Assembly (NCBI GenBank): GCA_030348875.1
Contig: JAUCEP010000002.1
Coordinates: forward strand, 3,117,001 to 3,181,000
Direction of reading: 5' to 3'
Length of the DNA stretch: 64,000 bases
From: Ureibacillus composti
GTDB taxonomy: Bacteria; Bacillota; Bacilli; Bacillales_A; Planococcaceae
Shown piece by piece: positions 1-8,203 of the stretch; within the stretch, counting starts at the first letter, position 1; each line of letters starts with the position of its first letter. Below the pieces are notes generated by a model that did no database searches, was not told the DNA's origin, and saw only the letters and a list, made by a program, of their open reading frames with translations. Both the position numbers and the translations under genes were made by a program.

Positions 1-318
1 AATTTTACTATTAATACTTCATTTACTACTATTCTACGTGATATTTAGAGGGATTATGAAAAAAGGTTAATATACAAATTTTAACAACAAAAGCCAGTAT
101 GAAAGATTTTCCTTTTGAATATGACAATTTTCAGAGGAAGTAATAGAGAATTTAGGAACAATAGTCAAGTTTTCATAAAGCTAATCATAGTAAATGTGAA
201 ATACTCGCTGAGAAAACAATGATTAAGTTAATGTTGAATAATGGACCCCTTATCTGAAAAAAGTGGTGCATTCCTGCTTCAATCCATTAATGATAATTAC
301 ATTTCTTTGAATAATAAG
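1..318. other. AT-rich stretch with no recognised gene
   Basis: I see no convincing coding region, RNA gene or repeat here. The sequence is very AT-rich and lies downstream of the esterase-like gene's terminator. It probably belongs to the intergenic space of a gene outside the window. Confidence 0.5.
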
Positions 319-354
319 AAAAACAACCTCTTTACACTACATTTTTAGAGGTTG
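319..354 (-). terminator. Rho-independent terminator of the esterase-like gene
   Basis: The 8-bp stem CAACCTCT/AGAGGTTG (324-331 with 347-354) is followed on the minus strand by a T-rich tail (GTTTTTCTT). It sits just after the stop codon of the gene at 364-1014. Confidence 0.8.
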
Positions 355-363
355 CTTTTGGAA

Positions 364-1014
364 TTAATGTTTTGTTTCTGCAAGATTTTCTGCAATAAAG
401 GCAATTAAATCACGCAAATTATCAGGAGACACTCCGTGACCATCAGGATAAACCTTATATGTAACATTTGCGCCTAGATCTGTGAAGTACTGTTTGCTAA
501 TTTCACTCCACTGGACCGGATAATCATAATCATATTCCCCGTGGGAAATAAAAATTTTAGACTTATTTAAGTTTGATGTATTATATTCTTCCTTTACAAA
601 TGTAGGTAAAAACCCACTTAATGCAGCTACTCCCTTTATAGTCCTACCTAGAGTAACTAACAATGTTTGTGCTACCACTGCACCTTGATTAAAACCAATT
701 ACATAAATTTGATTAATATCTAATTCGAATTCTTCTATTGCTTCTAAAATAAATGAGTTTGTGAAATTTATCACTTTGTCAAATACTTCTCTTGTTGGCT
801 TACCTTCCTCTTCGAAAGTATAAAAAGCAAATCCAGGTCGATGTGATATAGGACCTCTTAAACTAAAGATATGACATTGACCTTTAAATTCCTCTACTAA
901 TTGTAATAAGTCATCTTCGTTACTTCCTAATCCATGTAATAAAAAAATAGCAGGCTTTTTTTCATTTAGATTTTCCGTTGGTGGGATATGTTTAAAAGTG
1001 TATGGTGATTTCAT
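364..1014 (-). CDS. Alpha/beta hydrolase (phospholipase/carboxylesterase family) with Asn in place of the nucleophile Ser
   Basis: This 216-residue protein has the small cytosolic carboxylesterase/phospholipase fold. The oxyanion-loop motif LLHGLGSNE is near residues 25-33, a nucleophile elbow is near 107-111, an Asp-containing HGEYDYDYPV segment follows, and a C-terminal GHG supplies the likely catalytic His. The elbow reads GFNQGA where the family has GFSQGA, so residue 109 is Asn (codon AAT at 688-690), one transition away from Ser AGT. As written it should lack normal esterase activity unless another residue serves. The start ATG has a good AAGGAAGG Shine-Dalgarno sequence. It is a monocistronic gene ending in its own terminator. 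Family membership is clear; the substrate is unknown. Confidence 0.8.
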   Translation of the reverse strand: MKSPYTFKHIPPTENLNEKKPAIFLLHGLGSNEDDLLQLVEEFKGQCHIFSLRGPISHRPGFAFYTFEEEGKPTREVFDKVINFTNSFILEAIEEFELDINQIYVIGFNQGAVVAQTLLVTLGRTIKGVAALSGFLPTFVKEEYNTSNLNKSKIFISHGEYDYDYPVQWSEISKQYFTDLGANVTYKVYPDGHGVSPDNLRDLIAFIAENLAETKH

Positions 1015-1097
1015 TTTTATTTTCCTTCCTTTACTAATTGATTGTGTAATAGCTTAGAACTAACTTGTTTGATTTTTCATTATCTCACAAAGGAAAG

Positions 1098-1637
1098 TTA
1101 ATTTATATTTAATTGGTTTACGATTTTAAAGACTTGATCATAAATTAGTTTATCAATAAACTTAATTAATTCTTCTCCAACATCATGAAGTAAAACCTGC
1201 GATTGTTGATCCAATGCAAATAATGTTATGACATCTATTCGCAAAGAATTCTCTATTGAAGCAAATGCGTAATCATATGATATATTTTGGTTCGATTTAG
1301 CCTGTGATTTAAACTTATTTAATAATTCATTCATTCTTAAGGATAGATTTTCACGAATTTTCATTTGTTCTAATAGTAATTCATTTTGAATCGTTTGTAT
1401 TTTAGTAATCTTACCATTACCAAAATTTTGGAGGAAAATTTCCACCCATGCTTTTTTATTTTCAATGAAATACTCGATATTAAGTAACATCTTTGCAAAA
1501 AACTCCTCTTCTGTAGGAGTTGAATTTTTCTTCAAATCAATCGCATTTTGGATTTGTGTTTGAAATTTATGAAGGTCAATATTATTTGTTAAACGGTTTA
1601 ATGATTGTTCAATATAATTTTTCGTTTGCGGATTCAA
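1098..1637 (-). CDS. Uncharacterised 179-residue helical protein
   Basis: I do not recognise this protein. It is 179 residues long, charged, mostly helical in composition, and has no signal peptide or membrane segment. Asn and Lys are abundant, and there is no Cys and no obvious catalytic motif. Translation appears to begin at TTG (1635-1637), eight bases after an AAGGAAG ribosome-binding site. It lies alone between the esterase-like gene and the cobalamin operon. The ribosome-binding site and intact length support a real gene. A structural or binding role is only a guess. Confidence 0.6.
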   Translation of the reverse strand: MNPQTKNYIEQSLNRLTNNIDLHKFQTQIQNAIDLKKNSTPTEEEFFAKMLLNIEYFIENKKAWVEIFLQNFGNGKITKIQTIQNELLLEQMKIRENLSLRMNELLNKFKSQAKSNQNISYDYAFASIENSLRIDVITLFALDQQSQVLLHDVGEELIKFIDKLIYDQVFKIVNQLNIN

Positions 1638-1931
1638 TACTCACACTTCCTTAAGTTTTCTATTGTCTCTGTCTTTTCGGAGTAGATTAATAATTACTTT
1701 TAAAATCTGCATTTATAATGATACTGTTATTATTAAATTTATAAACAAATAAGTACCGTTAATTAGTTAAATTTTAGAATTCGAATTATGTATTTTGTTA
1801 TTGAAGATCGATAATCTGTAATATACAACTTAGTAGTTAAATTATTATAATAACCTATTACAACAAAAAATTTGTAAGATATTTGATCAAGGATAGGAGT
1901 ATAAATATTTATAATGTTTTTTTCACATAAT
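1638..1931. other. Intergenic AT-rich DNA upstream of the 1098-1637 gene
   Basis: There is no gene here. The stretch should hold the promoter of the minus-strand gene ending at 1098, but I cannot pick a convincing -35/-10 pair from the AT-rich background. Confidence 0.4.
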
Positions 1932-1966
1932 CGGCTGTACAGATAATGAATTCTCCTGTACAGCCG
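1932..1966. repeat. Perfect 11-bp inverted repeat after cblS
   Basis: CGGCTGTACAG (1932-1942) and CTGTACAGCCG (1956-1966) are exact reverse complements separated by 13 bases. The repeat lies just past the end of cblS, where a terminator would be expected. The minus-strand sequence after it is A-rich rather than T-rich, so it is not a canonical intrinsic terminator. It may protect the 3' end of the cobalamin operon mRNA. Confidence 0.6.
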
Positions 1967-2005
1967 TCCTACTTTTATTGATCTATACTTACTTACAAAG
2001 AATAG

Positions 2006-2683
2006 TTAGCTTAAAAGCTTTATCTGATGAATTGGTGTTGAAATTTTTTCTTTGAATAACTCAAATTGATCTTTATCAACTCCGACAATCACTGCAGTTG
2101 AAGGTCCGCTTGTCTTGTCGAGTGGTAAATCACATTGAATCGATGATCTCGGAAATAGTCTAGCACACTCAGCACTAATACCTTTTGAACCAACTGGCCA
2201 AATTTTTTTGATTACACTCATGCGTATTAATAATAAAAGCTCATTTAATTTGGCAACATTTTGCGGTTGTTCAACTACTTCTATTCCGACTAACGGTAAT
2301 CCAATGACATACCACTGACAGTTTTCTTCATTCATTTCAAACGTTTTTTTCCCAATCATCATTAGACTTAATCCTGATTGTAAGGACTCAAAATTTGATT
2401 CCGTAGATCCTTTTAAAGGTGGTATTTTTTCTCCGATTTCTTCAAATACCTTCGATATACCCTTCTCATAATCTGCCCAAGCTTCATCTCCAGTAAAGTT
2501 TGATAAAAATAAATTTACTGGATGTGCCCCCGCGCACCACTGTTCTAATAAGCCAACCCGAGCTGTATAGTAAGCAGTCAGTTCATTTGAGGATTTCACA
2601 AAATCTTGAGCTTTTTCACCAATACATCCTGCATTATCAATAGTGACGACCAAATTTTGATCAAACTTTATTGCGTTTCTCAT
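2006..2683 (-). CDS. cblS: Alpha-ribazole kinase CblS
   Basis: CblS phosphorylates alpha-ribazole to alpha-ribazole phosphate, the nucleotide-loop precursor that CobS joins to adenosylcobinamide-GDP. The 225-residue protein resembles the small ThiL/AIR-synthase-like kinases annotated as CblS. Conserved-looking stretches include DNAGCIGEK near residue 20, YYTARVGLLEQWCAGAHP near 38-55, and a C-terminal SGPSTAVIVG segment. The start codon overlaps the cblT stop as TAATG, so the two genes are translationally coupled. It is the last gene of a riboswitch-controlled operon. Together with CblT it provides the salvage route known from Listeria and Geobacillus. The call leans strongly on context with CblT, CobS and CobC. 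Confidence 0.75.
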   Translation of the reverse strand: MRNAIKFDQNLVVTIDNAGCIGEKAQDFVKSSNELTAYYTARVGLLEQWCAGAHPVNLFLSNFTGDEAWADYEKGISKVFEEIGEKIPPLKGSTESNFESLQSGLSLMMIGKKTFEMNEENCQWYVIGLPLVGIEVVEQPQNVAKLNELLLLIRMSVIKKIWPVGSKGISAECARLFPRSSIQCDLPLDKTSGPSTAVIVGVDKDQFELFKEKISTPIHQIKLLS

Positions 2684-3174
2684 TAATTCATTACCTCTTT
2701 ATGGTTAAACACTTTACTAAGTATTGGCATAACAATCATAACGACCATTACGTTAATGATTGTAGCAATTAATAAACTTGGAAGTGTTGTAAAATAAAAA
2801 GCTGGTGACATGATAAAATAAAATGGGAACGGTAAAATAATAGCGTTTGTAATAACTAAAAACACCCATTTTATTATGGAGTATCCTTTTCTATGTAATA
2901 CATTGAAAATATAAACCATTATGAACATTTCAATGGCAATCATTATGTGAAATGGACCAAATGGAAAACCCGAAGTGAAAGAAGTAGCAAGATGTCCCAA
3001 GCCCCCCGCAACCCCTGAAAATGCTGGTGGTAAAAACAATACACTTAAAAATGCTGGAGCTGAATCTAATGCAGCAGTCGTTATAAATCCTGGAACTTTA
3101 ATAAAACTTCCAATAACACAAATGGCAACTGTTAGTGCTGTTAAAGTGATCATTCTAAGTTTACTTTTATTCAT
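2683..3174 (-). CDS. cblT: Alpha-ribazole ECF transporter S component CblT
   Basis: CblT is the substrate-specific membrane subunit of an energy-coupling factor importer and brings alpha-ribazole into the cell. The 163-residue protein starts MNKSKLRMITLTALTVAIC and has about five to six hydrophobic segments. It shows the AGGLGHLATSFTSGFPFGP loop typical of small S components. I chose the ATG at 3172-3174 over an upstream start at 3276 because family members begin at this MNKSK-like segment and a GGGGAG ribosome-binding site precedes it. It overlaps the upstream cobU-like gene by 8 bp and cblS by one base. The energising EcfAA'T module is not in the window and must be encoded elsewhere. Confidence 0.8.
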   Translation of the reverse strand: MNKSKLRMITLTALTVAICVIGSFIKVPGFITTAALDSAPAFLSVLFLPPAFSGVAGGLGHLATSFTSGFPFGPFHIMIAIEMFIMVYIFNVLHRKGYSIIKWVFLVITNAIILPFPFYFIMSPAFYFTTLPSLLIATIINVMVVMIVMPILSKVFNHKEVMN

Positions 3175-3592
3175 AATCCCACTTCTCCCCTTTAATATAT
3201 TGTGGTATTCCATACCAGACACGAACAATTTCAGCACATTCAGAAAACAATCTTTGGTATAATCTCCCACAAGCATCTCTTAATTTTCTTTCATTTTTCT
3301 CTAACGGAACAATTCCTCGCCCTATATCTGTACAAATGCATATTAAATTTGTTTGCACGTCTAGTTCCTTTAGGTCATCAAATATCTGTTTCGCAATTTC
3401 ATCTTCATCTAAATTATCACTTTTCATAATAACGTTTTCCAGGCTTCCTATGATCACAATGTCATCCTTTGTAAATGACCCTTTTGGAATTTCCCCCTCA
3501 TATTGATAAACGTTTTTTTGATTACGATGCCGAAGGGTTTTAGCTACGAAATTTCTTTTACCATTATAGGCTCCACCGATAACGATTCGCAT
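3167..3592 (-). CDS. Short CobU-like protein with a degenerate P-loop
   Basis: This 141-residue protein belongs to the adenosylcobinamide kinase/adenosylcobinamide-phosphate guanylyltransferase family but is short (CobU is about 180). The N-terminal loop is GGAYNGKRN, with Arg where Walker A has Ser/Thr. The His-containing guanylylation region is missing. The C-terminal part is well preserved: TDIGRGIVPLEKNERKLRDACG, then YQRLF and a GIPQYIKG ending. The ATG at 3590-3592 follows an excellent AAAGGAGG site placed inside the end of cobC, so the genes overlap by 49 bp. The full-length paralogue at 4931-5497 has the opposite pattern, so the two may work as partners. That is inference. Confidence 0.7.
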   Translation of the reverse strand: MRIVIGGAYNGKRNFVAKTLRHRNQKNVYQYEGEIPKGSFTKDDIVIIGSLENVIMKSDNLDEDEIAKQIFDDLKELDVQTNLICICTDIGRGIVPLEKNERKLRDACGRLYQRLFSECAEIVRVWYGIPQYIKGEKWDYE

Positions 3593-4143
3593 CTTTGTCC
3601 TCCTTTTAAATTTAAAACATTTGTCCACGTTAATGTATGGACTTCTCTATGATTCACTGAAATTTGCTGAAAGCTCTCATTGTTAGGACCAAAAATAGAC
3701 CTTAATAAGCGAACGACACCTCCGTGAGCCACAAACGTATATTCACCAGGTTGAGTTACTATTCTAAAAAATGTATATAAAATTCTTTCTCGAAAACTTT
3801 CAAAAGATTCTCCATTAGGCGGAGTAAAGACCCTAGGTGAATCAATCCAATTTCGATAATGAATAAGATCCTTTAACTGATTATAAGTTTTCATTTCAAA
3901 ATCGCCAAAGTCTAGTTCTCTCAATCCTTTATTCCCCTCATAATCAACATCCGGAAAGTAAAGCTTTGCTGTTTGTTCACATCTTACCAAATCACTGCCA
4001 AAAACCTTTTTAGGTTGTATGGGGAGTATGAATTGATTGTGAGTATCTATAATAGGTTCATCAGTCCAACCTAAATACTTTCTCTCTATGTTAGCTTGTG
4101 TTTTTTCATGCCGAATTAAATGAAGAACAACAGAATTCCCCAT
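3544..4143 (-). CDS. cobC: Histidine phosphatase, probable alpha-ribazole phosphatase CobC
   Basis: CobC-type phosphatases remove the 5' phosphate from alpha-ribazole phosphate or from adenosylcobalamin 5'-phosphate in nucleotide-loop assembly. The 199-residue protein has the phosphoglycerate-mutase-like core: LIRHEKTQAN near residue 9 with the phospho-accepting His, GLRELDFGDFE near 75, and VAHGGVVR near 135 with the second catalytic His. It overlaps cobS by 28 bp at its start and the next cobU-like gene at its end, so it is embedded in the operon. Histidine phosphatases are hard to separate by sequence alone, so the substrate is assigned by neighbourhood. Confidence 0.8.
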   Translation of the reverse strand: MGNSVVLHLIRHEKTQANIERKYLGWTDEPIIDTHNQFILPIQPKKVFGSDLVRCEQTAKLYFPDVDYEGNKGLRELDFGDFEMKTYNQLKDLIHYRNWIDSPRVFTPPNGESFESFRERILYTFFRIVTQPGEYTFVAHGGVVRLLRSIFGPNNESFQQISVNHREVHTLTWTNVLNLKGGQRCESLSVEPIMVKEIS

Positions 4144-4889
4144 AAAACAAGTTCAGTCCCTTCGTAAAGCGCACCTAGTAAATCTCCTGTCATACCACCA
4201 AAATTTTTTATTGACCATCTTTTAAAAAGGTTAACAAAAAGTATCATAAAGACAATTAAAATAATTAGATTAAAATTCCCTATACTGTATGTAATAACAA
4301 GATAAACCACAGAATAAAAAATTAAAAATTGCCATACTTTTCTTGGATTGACTTGGGCTTTGAAATAAGCTGCTAACCCTTTTTCTTTTACGTTTTTTGT
4401 TGTTAAAAAGTAAACTAATAATGCTAAACGACTCAAAAATGGAACGGCAATAAAATAAATTAGATTGTATCCATTCGATTTCTGTAACACCTCATAAATA
4501 AATGCAATTTTTAATATGATTAGTACAACTAAACTAATTGCTCCGAAGGCTCCTACACGGGAATCTTCTAATATTTCTAATCTTCGTTTTTGATCTTGAT
4601 AAGAAAAATATGCATCTCCCATATCGATCCATCCATCTAAGTGAAGCCCACCTGTCATAATAATACTTGCCACAACTAGAATGACAGCTAGTAGTATAGT
4701 AGAAAACTGAAAAAAATGTTCATTTAGAAAGATGATAAATGAAAGTATTCCCCCCATCAACAAGCTTATAATTGGTAATGCAGTATACATTGCTGTTACA
4801 GTTTTTTTATTCATTTCATACTGCCTATGTATAGGGAGCGACGTAAAAAACTGACATGCCAATAACATTCCTGTTATATAATTCTTCAA
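4116..4889 (-). CDS. cobS: Adenosylcobinamide-GDP ribazoletransferase CobS
   Basis: CobS is the membrane cobalamin synthase that joins adenosylcobinamide-GDP and alpha-ribazole (phosphate). The roughly 257-residue protein has the family's early CQFFTSLPI segment and the metal-binding GGLHLDGWIDMGDA motif near residue 83. An EDSRVGAFG segment follows, and then several hydrophobic helices. I prefer the TTG at 4887-4889 because it sits six bases after AAGGTGGG; a TTG two codons upstream is also possible. It follows cobU by about 40 bp and overlaps cobC. Confidence 0.92.
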   Translation of the reverse strand: MKNYITGMLLACQFFTSLPIHRQYEMNKKTVTAMYTALPIISLLMGGILSFIIFLNEHFFQFSTILLAVILVVASIIMTGGLHLDGWIDMGDAYFSYQDQKRRLEILEDSRVGAFGAISLVVLIILKIAFIYEVLQKSNGYNLIYFIAVPFLSRLALLVYFLTTKNVKEKGLAAYFKAQVNPRKVWQFLIFYSVVYLVITYSIGNFNLIILIVFMILFVNLFKRWSIKNFGGMTGDLLGALYEGTELVLWGILLFFI

Positions 4890-4930
4890 AACCAACCCAC
4901 CTTAATCTAACAGCTCGAGTATTCAAATAA

Positions 4931-5497
4931 CTACTTCCACTGCCTATTTAAACTATAATCCATTTCATATGCTTCGTCACACTGGTCCACAATCCATTGA
5001 TGTAATTCTCCTAAAATTCGTCTATATAAATTCGTTTCACTATAATTCCCATAAGGTTCATCTAGAACCTCATTTGATACTAAAAGGACGATAACTCCGT
5101 TTTCCCGCCAAGTTAACAATTGCCTTTTGAATATAGCTATATGATGATTGATTTCTAGAAATCGTTTCGTTTCAGTAAGCATTTCTGTTTTAAATAATAT
5201 ATTTGAAAGCCAAGTAGTAATACAATCCCATAAAATGATGTGACTGTTAGAAAATGTGAGGTTATTTGGTAATGTATTAATAATTTCAATTGTTTCCCAC
5301 TTAACTTCTGAATGCTCTCTATCCATTTGATGACGTTCAATTCGTTTCTTCATTTCTTCATCAAATGCAACTCCAGATGCAAAATATATTAAATGTTTTT
5401 TTTCCAATTGTTTGAATAAACTTTTTGCATAGTTCTCTGCAAAGGCACTTTTTCCACTTCGTACTCCACCAGAAATAAATATTATTTTACGATCCAC
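4931..5497 (-). CDS. cobU: Adenosylcobinamide kinase/adenosylcobinamide-phosphate guanylyltransferase CobU
   Basis: CobU phosphorylates adenosylcobinamide and then transfers GMP to it. The 188-residue protein has an intact Walker A GGVRSGKS near residue 10 and the ERHQMDRE...W region carrying the His expected to be guanylylated. It also has a Walker-B-like ILWDCITTWLSNIL near 105-118 and VSNEV near 140. After VSNEV the usual GIVP...FRD...NQ signature is replaced by a divergent tail. That signature is instead well kept in the short paralogue at 3167-3592. The start is GTG with GAGGG upstream. It is the first gene after the cobalamin riboswitch. Confidence 0.85.
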   Translation of the reverse strand: MDRKIIFISGGVRSGKSAFAENYAKSLFKQLEKKHLIYFASGVAFDEEMKKRIERHQMDREHSEVKWETIEIINTLPNNLTFSNSHIILWDCITTWLSNILFKTEMLTETKRFLEINHHIAIFKRQLLTWRENGVIVLLVSNEVLDEPYGNYSETNLYRRILGELHQWIVDQCDEAYEMDYSLNRQWK

Positions 5498-5523
5498 GTA
5501 AATCCCTCACAAAATTTATTGAT

Positions 5524-5549
5524 AAAAAAAACCACCCTAAATGGATGGC
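5524..5549 (-). terminator. Terminator of the cobalamin riboswitch expression platform
   Basis: On the minus strand, GCCATCC and GGGTGGT form a 6-7 bp stem around ATTTA, followed by a run of eight T. It lies between the aptamer and the cobU start. This is the arrangement of a transcription-attenuating riboswitch that stops the operon when cobalamin is bound. Confidence 0.8.
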
Positions 5550-5639
5550 AGTAAAAATAGATTATTTTTTTGTTCATGACTTCAATCTACTCAATATTGC
5601 CGTACTTTCTCTTTAGTTCCGAAGAGAATCATTACGTTC

Positions 5640-5815
5640 AGAAAAAGATAGGTCTCCTGGCTTGTGCTTAGGAATTTAAAAGAAAGCCTTCCTATTTTGT
5701 AATAGTGGCATATTCTCATAATTTAGCACTTACAGTTGCGGACACAGCTTCGGCTTCAAAACCGAATTCCCAATTAAGCTAACATTAGTCCCGGCACATA
5801 AGCCAATTATGTTAA
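5640..5815 (-). promoter_or_regulatory. Cobalamin (B12) riboswitch
   Basis: The minus strand contains the B12-box AAGCCAGGAGACCTAT (5649-5664) and the conserved upstream core GCCGAAGCTGTGTCCGCAAC. The paired CTTAATTGGGAATTCGGT segment of the aptamer is also present. It precedes cobU, with a terminator downstream, and should repress the cobU-cobS-cobC-cblT-cblS operon when adenosylcobalamin is plentiful. An 8-bp hairpin (AATCGTGT/ACACGATT, 5816-5834) lies directly upstream of the aptamer. The exact 5' boundary is estimated. Confidence 0.93.
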
Positions 5816-5938
5816 AATCGTGTATTACACGATTATTTCATTTTAAAACTACTTCATTACCATAGACATTAATAACATCCACACATAGTATTTGTGCTAC
5901 TGTTATAGAACGCATCTTTTTCCTGCAAACATATTCAC

Positions 5939-5967
5939 TTAATAGAAATTTATCATACTATTATCAA
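5939..5967 (-). promoter_or_regulatory. Candidate sigma-A promoter of the cobalamin operon
   Basis: TTGATA (5962-5967) and TATTAA (5939-5944) on the minus strand are separated by 17 bp. They lie between the zur stop and the riboswitch. The -35 matches 5 of 6 and the -10 matches 4 of 6 consensus bases. AT-richness makes the call moderate. Confidence 0.45.
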
Positions 5968-6018
5968 TAAATGTACATATACAACCTATTCATAGAAATT
6001 TGTTGCTGAAATTACCCG

Positions 6019-6429
6019 TTATTTGCATCTCGAACATTTTCCGTACACTTCAAATTTGTGTGATTCAACTAAGAAATCCGGAAGATTTTCGGTTAGGAAT
6101 TCCATAGGGCAAATCGGTAGTTCTTTTACTTTACCACAATCCATACAAATAAGATGATGATGGTGATGGTTTGATTCACATTGCATACGGAAATTTCTTT
6201 CACCATTTAATTCTGTTTCCTCTAATATACCGAGTTCTACAAATGTTGAAAGATTACGATAGATCGTATCAAAGCTCATTCCAGGAAAATCCTTCTTTAA
6301 AACAGTTAACAGGTCACGAGCTGTTAAATATTTATCTGTTTCTTCAAACATATTTAATATTAACTCACGTTTATCTGTTTTTTTATAACCGTTTTCTTTT
6401 AATATCTCCCAAGCTCGTATAATATTCAC
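6019..6429 (-). CDS. zur: Fur-family zinc uptake regulator Zur
   Basis: Zur is the zinc-responsive repressor of uptake genes. The 136-residue protein has an N-terminal winged helix ([11 protein letters not shown], then SFDTIYRNL near 52-60) and the metal-binding [12 protein letters not shown] stretch. A second Cys pair CSRC ends the protein, so the structural zinc site is present. The GTG start follows AAAGGGG. It is six bases from znuB, so znuC-znuB-zur form one operon behind a Zur box at 8065-8087, implying autoregulation. Assignment as Zur rather than Fur or PerR rests on these neighbours. Confidence 0.93.
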   Translation of the reverse strand: MNIIRAWEILKENGYKKTDKRELILNMFEETDKYLTARDLLTVLKKDFPGMSFDTIYRNLSTFVELGILEETELNGERNFRMQCESNHHHHHLICMDCGKVKELPICPMEFLTENLPDFLVESHKFEVYGKCSRCK

Positions 6430-6434
6430 TGAAA

Positions 6435-7286
6435 TTAGCCCCTTTCAACATTTATTTTAAGAACCAGTTTTTTTAAAATAATAACTAAGAATAATATAAT
6501 AATTGAAGTCACAACGATTGTTCCACCAGGTGCTAAATTTAAATAAAATGCACTTACCAACCCGATGATAACGGACGCTTCACCAAATAGAATTGAAAAT
6601 AATATTGTTTGTTTAAAGCTTTTTGCAAGTCTCATAGCAGCTGCTACGGGTAATGTAATCATTGACGAGACTAATAGAATTCCAACAATACGCATACTCG
6701 CCGCAATTACTAATGCAACGACTAACATAAACAGTAAATGGATTTTTCTAGCGGGTAAACCAGATGCTTTTGCATACTCTTCGTCAAATGATAAAACAAA
6801 CATCTCTTTAAAAAACATAAACAAAAATACGATGACGATTATTGCAATCAGTATAATCACCCATAAATCTTGTTTAGATACAGCCGAAACTGAGCCAAAA
6901 AGATAACTCATTAAATCTGTACTAAAACCACTTGCAAGAGAAATGAAGATTGCACTAAGTCCAATTCCACCAGACATAATGATAGGAATCGCCAAATCCT
7001 CATAATGCTTATAAAGCGTACGTAAACGCTCAATTAACACAGAACCACCAACAGATGCAATAATCCCAAAATAAATAGGATTTAAGTATGCAAGAGTTGC
7101 GACTGTTTGACTTAAATATAAGCTTCCTGCGATCCCTGCAAGTGTTACATGTGATAACGCATCCGCAATTAAGGACATTCGTCTAACAACAATAAAAACA
7201 CCTAGGAGAGGTGCAATAACGCCTATAATCATCCCTGAGAGAAAGGCGTTTTGTAAAAATTCATAATTAAGTATTGCTTCAATCAT
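6435..7286 (-). CDS. znuB: Zinc ABC transporter permease ZnuB
   Basis: This is the membrane permease of the high-affinity zinc importer. The 283-residue protein has about eight to nine hydrophobic helices, an early [15 protein letters not shown] segment typical of the ABC-3 permease family, and a conserved [15 protein letters not shown] segment near residue 205. It lies between znuC and zur. The zinc-binding lipoprotein ZnuA is not next to it and must be encoded elsewhere. Confidence 0.92.
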   Translation of the reverse strand: MIEAILNYEFLQNAFLSGMIIGVIAPLLGVFIVVRRMSLIADALSHVTLAGIAGSLYLSQTVATLAYLNPIYFGIIASVGGSVLIERLRTLYKHYEDLAIPIIMSGGIGLSAIFISLASGFSTDLMSYLFGSVSAVSKQDLWVIILIAIIVIVFLFMFFKEMFVLSFDEEYAKASGLPARKIHLLFMLVVALVIAASMRIVGILLVSSMITLPVAAAMRLAKSFKQTILFSILFGEASVIIGLVSAFYLNLAPGGTIVVTSIIILFLVIILKKLVLKINVERG

Positions 7287-7301
7287 ATTGCCTTCTCCTC
7301 T

Positions 7302-8048
7302 TTAATGAACTTTACGAACCGCATGACCATATAAAGCATCAATTTGATCCTGTGAAATTGTATCAAATTCTTCTTTATAGCCATGGAAATGTATAGTTTG
7401 ATTTAAACAAGCCACATGACTAATTCGATTCGATACTGTATCTACATCATGTGTGACTAAAATAATTGTCTGATTTTGTTCCCTGTTTAATCTTGCTAAC
7501 ATATCATAAAATGATTGAACATTTTCATGATCAATTCCAACAGTTGGTTCATCTAAAATTAATACTTTTGGTTGGGCAATTAATGCTCGAGCAATAAACA
7601 CACGTTGTTGTTGACCACCAGAAAGCTGACCAATATTTCGTTTTGCAAGATTTGCAAGACCTACCGCTTTTAGAACCTCTTCTGCTTTTTTACTAGCATC
7701 TTTTGGTATTTGTTTGAAAAAGCCTAATTTCTTAACTAATCCACTTTTTACTACTTCTTCTACGGTAGCAGGGAAAGCTGAGTTAAAAGCATTAGATTTT
7801 TGAGAAACATATCCAATCAATTCTCGTTCACGAAATTGGTTAGAGGCTAAGCCAAAAAGTTTTATTTCTCCAGCAGTTGGTTTTTCTAATCCTAAAATTA
7901 ATTTTAGAAGTGTTGACTTACCTGAACCATTTGGGCCAATTATCGCTAGAAAGTCACCTTCATCTACTTTAAAGGAAATATTATTTAATGCATGAGTATT
8001 TTCATATTGAAAAGATACATTTTTCAATTCAATTAATGGTTTGCTCAT
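7302..8048 (-). CDS. znuC: Zinc ABC transporter ATP-binding protein ZnuC
   Basis: This 248-residue ATPase drives zinc import with ZnuB. Walker A GPNGSGKST is near residue 38, the signature LSGGQQQR is near 142, and Walker B VLILDEPT is followed by the switch His in LVTHD. It is the first gene of znuC-znuB-zur, with its start about 17 bases from a strong Zur box. Confidence 0.95.
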   Translation of the reverse strand: MSKPLIELKNVSFQYENTHALNNISFKVDEGDFLAIIGPNGSGKSTLLKLILGLEKPTAGEIKLFGLASNQFRERELIGYVSQKSNAFNSAFPATVEEVVKSGLVKKLGFFKQIPKDASKKAEEVLKAVGLANLAKRNIGQLSGGQQQRVFIARALIAQPKVLILDEPTVGIDHENVQSFYDMLARLNREQNQTIILVTHDVDTVSNRISHVACLNQTIHFHGYKEEFDTISQDQIDALYGHAVRKVH

Positions 8049-8064
8049 TTTTCTCTCTTCTTTC

Positions 8065-8087
8065 TAATTCATAATCATTACGATTTA
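8065..8087 (-). promoter_or_regulatory. Zur operator box upstream of znuC
   Basis: The minus strand reads TAAATCGTAAT-G-ATTATGAATTA, a close match to the Bacillus Zur box consensus AAATCGTAAT-N-ATTACGATTT. It lies directly before the znuC start, which fits zinc-dependent repression of the operon. Confidence 0.88.
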
Positions 8088-8203
8088 CAACTTGTAAGTA
8101 TAGTGGAATGTTTTAAAATTGTAAAGGTAAAAGAAGTACCTTCTGCTTTAAATGCCATTATTTAATCCGTAAGCCTTTAATTCTTTAATGTAAATAAGAA
8201 AGG

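Noticed and set aside
1932..1966. Perfect inverted repeat as a terminator of the cobalamin operon
   Set aside because: The minus-strand tail is A-rich rather than T-rich, so I list it only as a repeat.
6150..6200. Run of five His in Zur as an expression-tag artefact
   Set aside because: A His-rich stretch before the CxxC motif is usual in Fur-family metal regulators.
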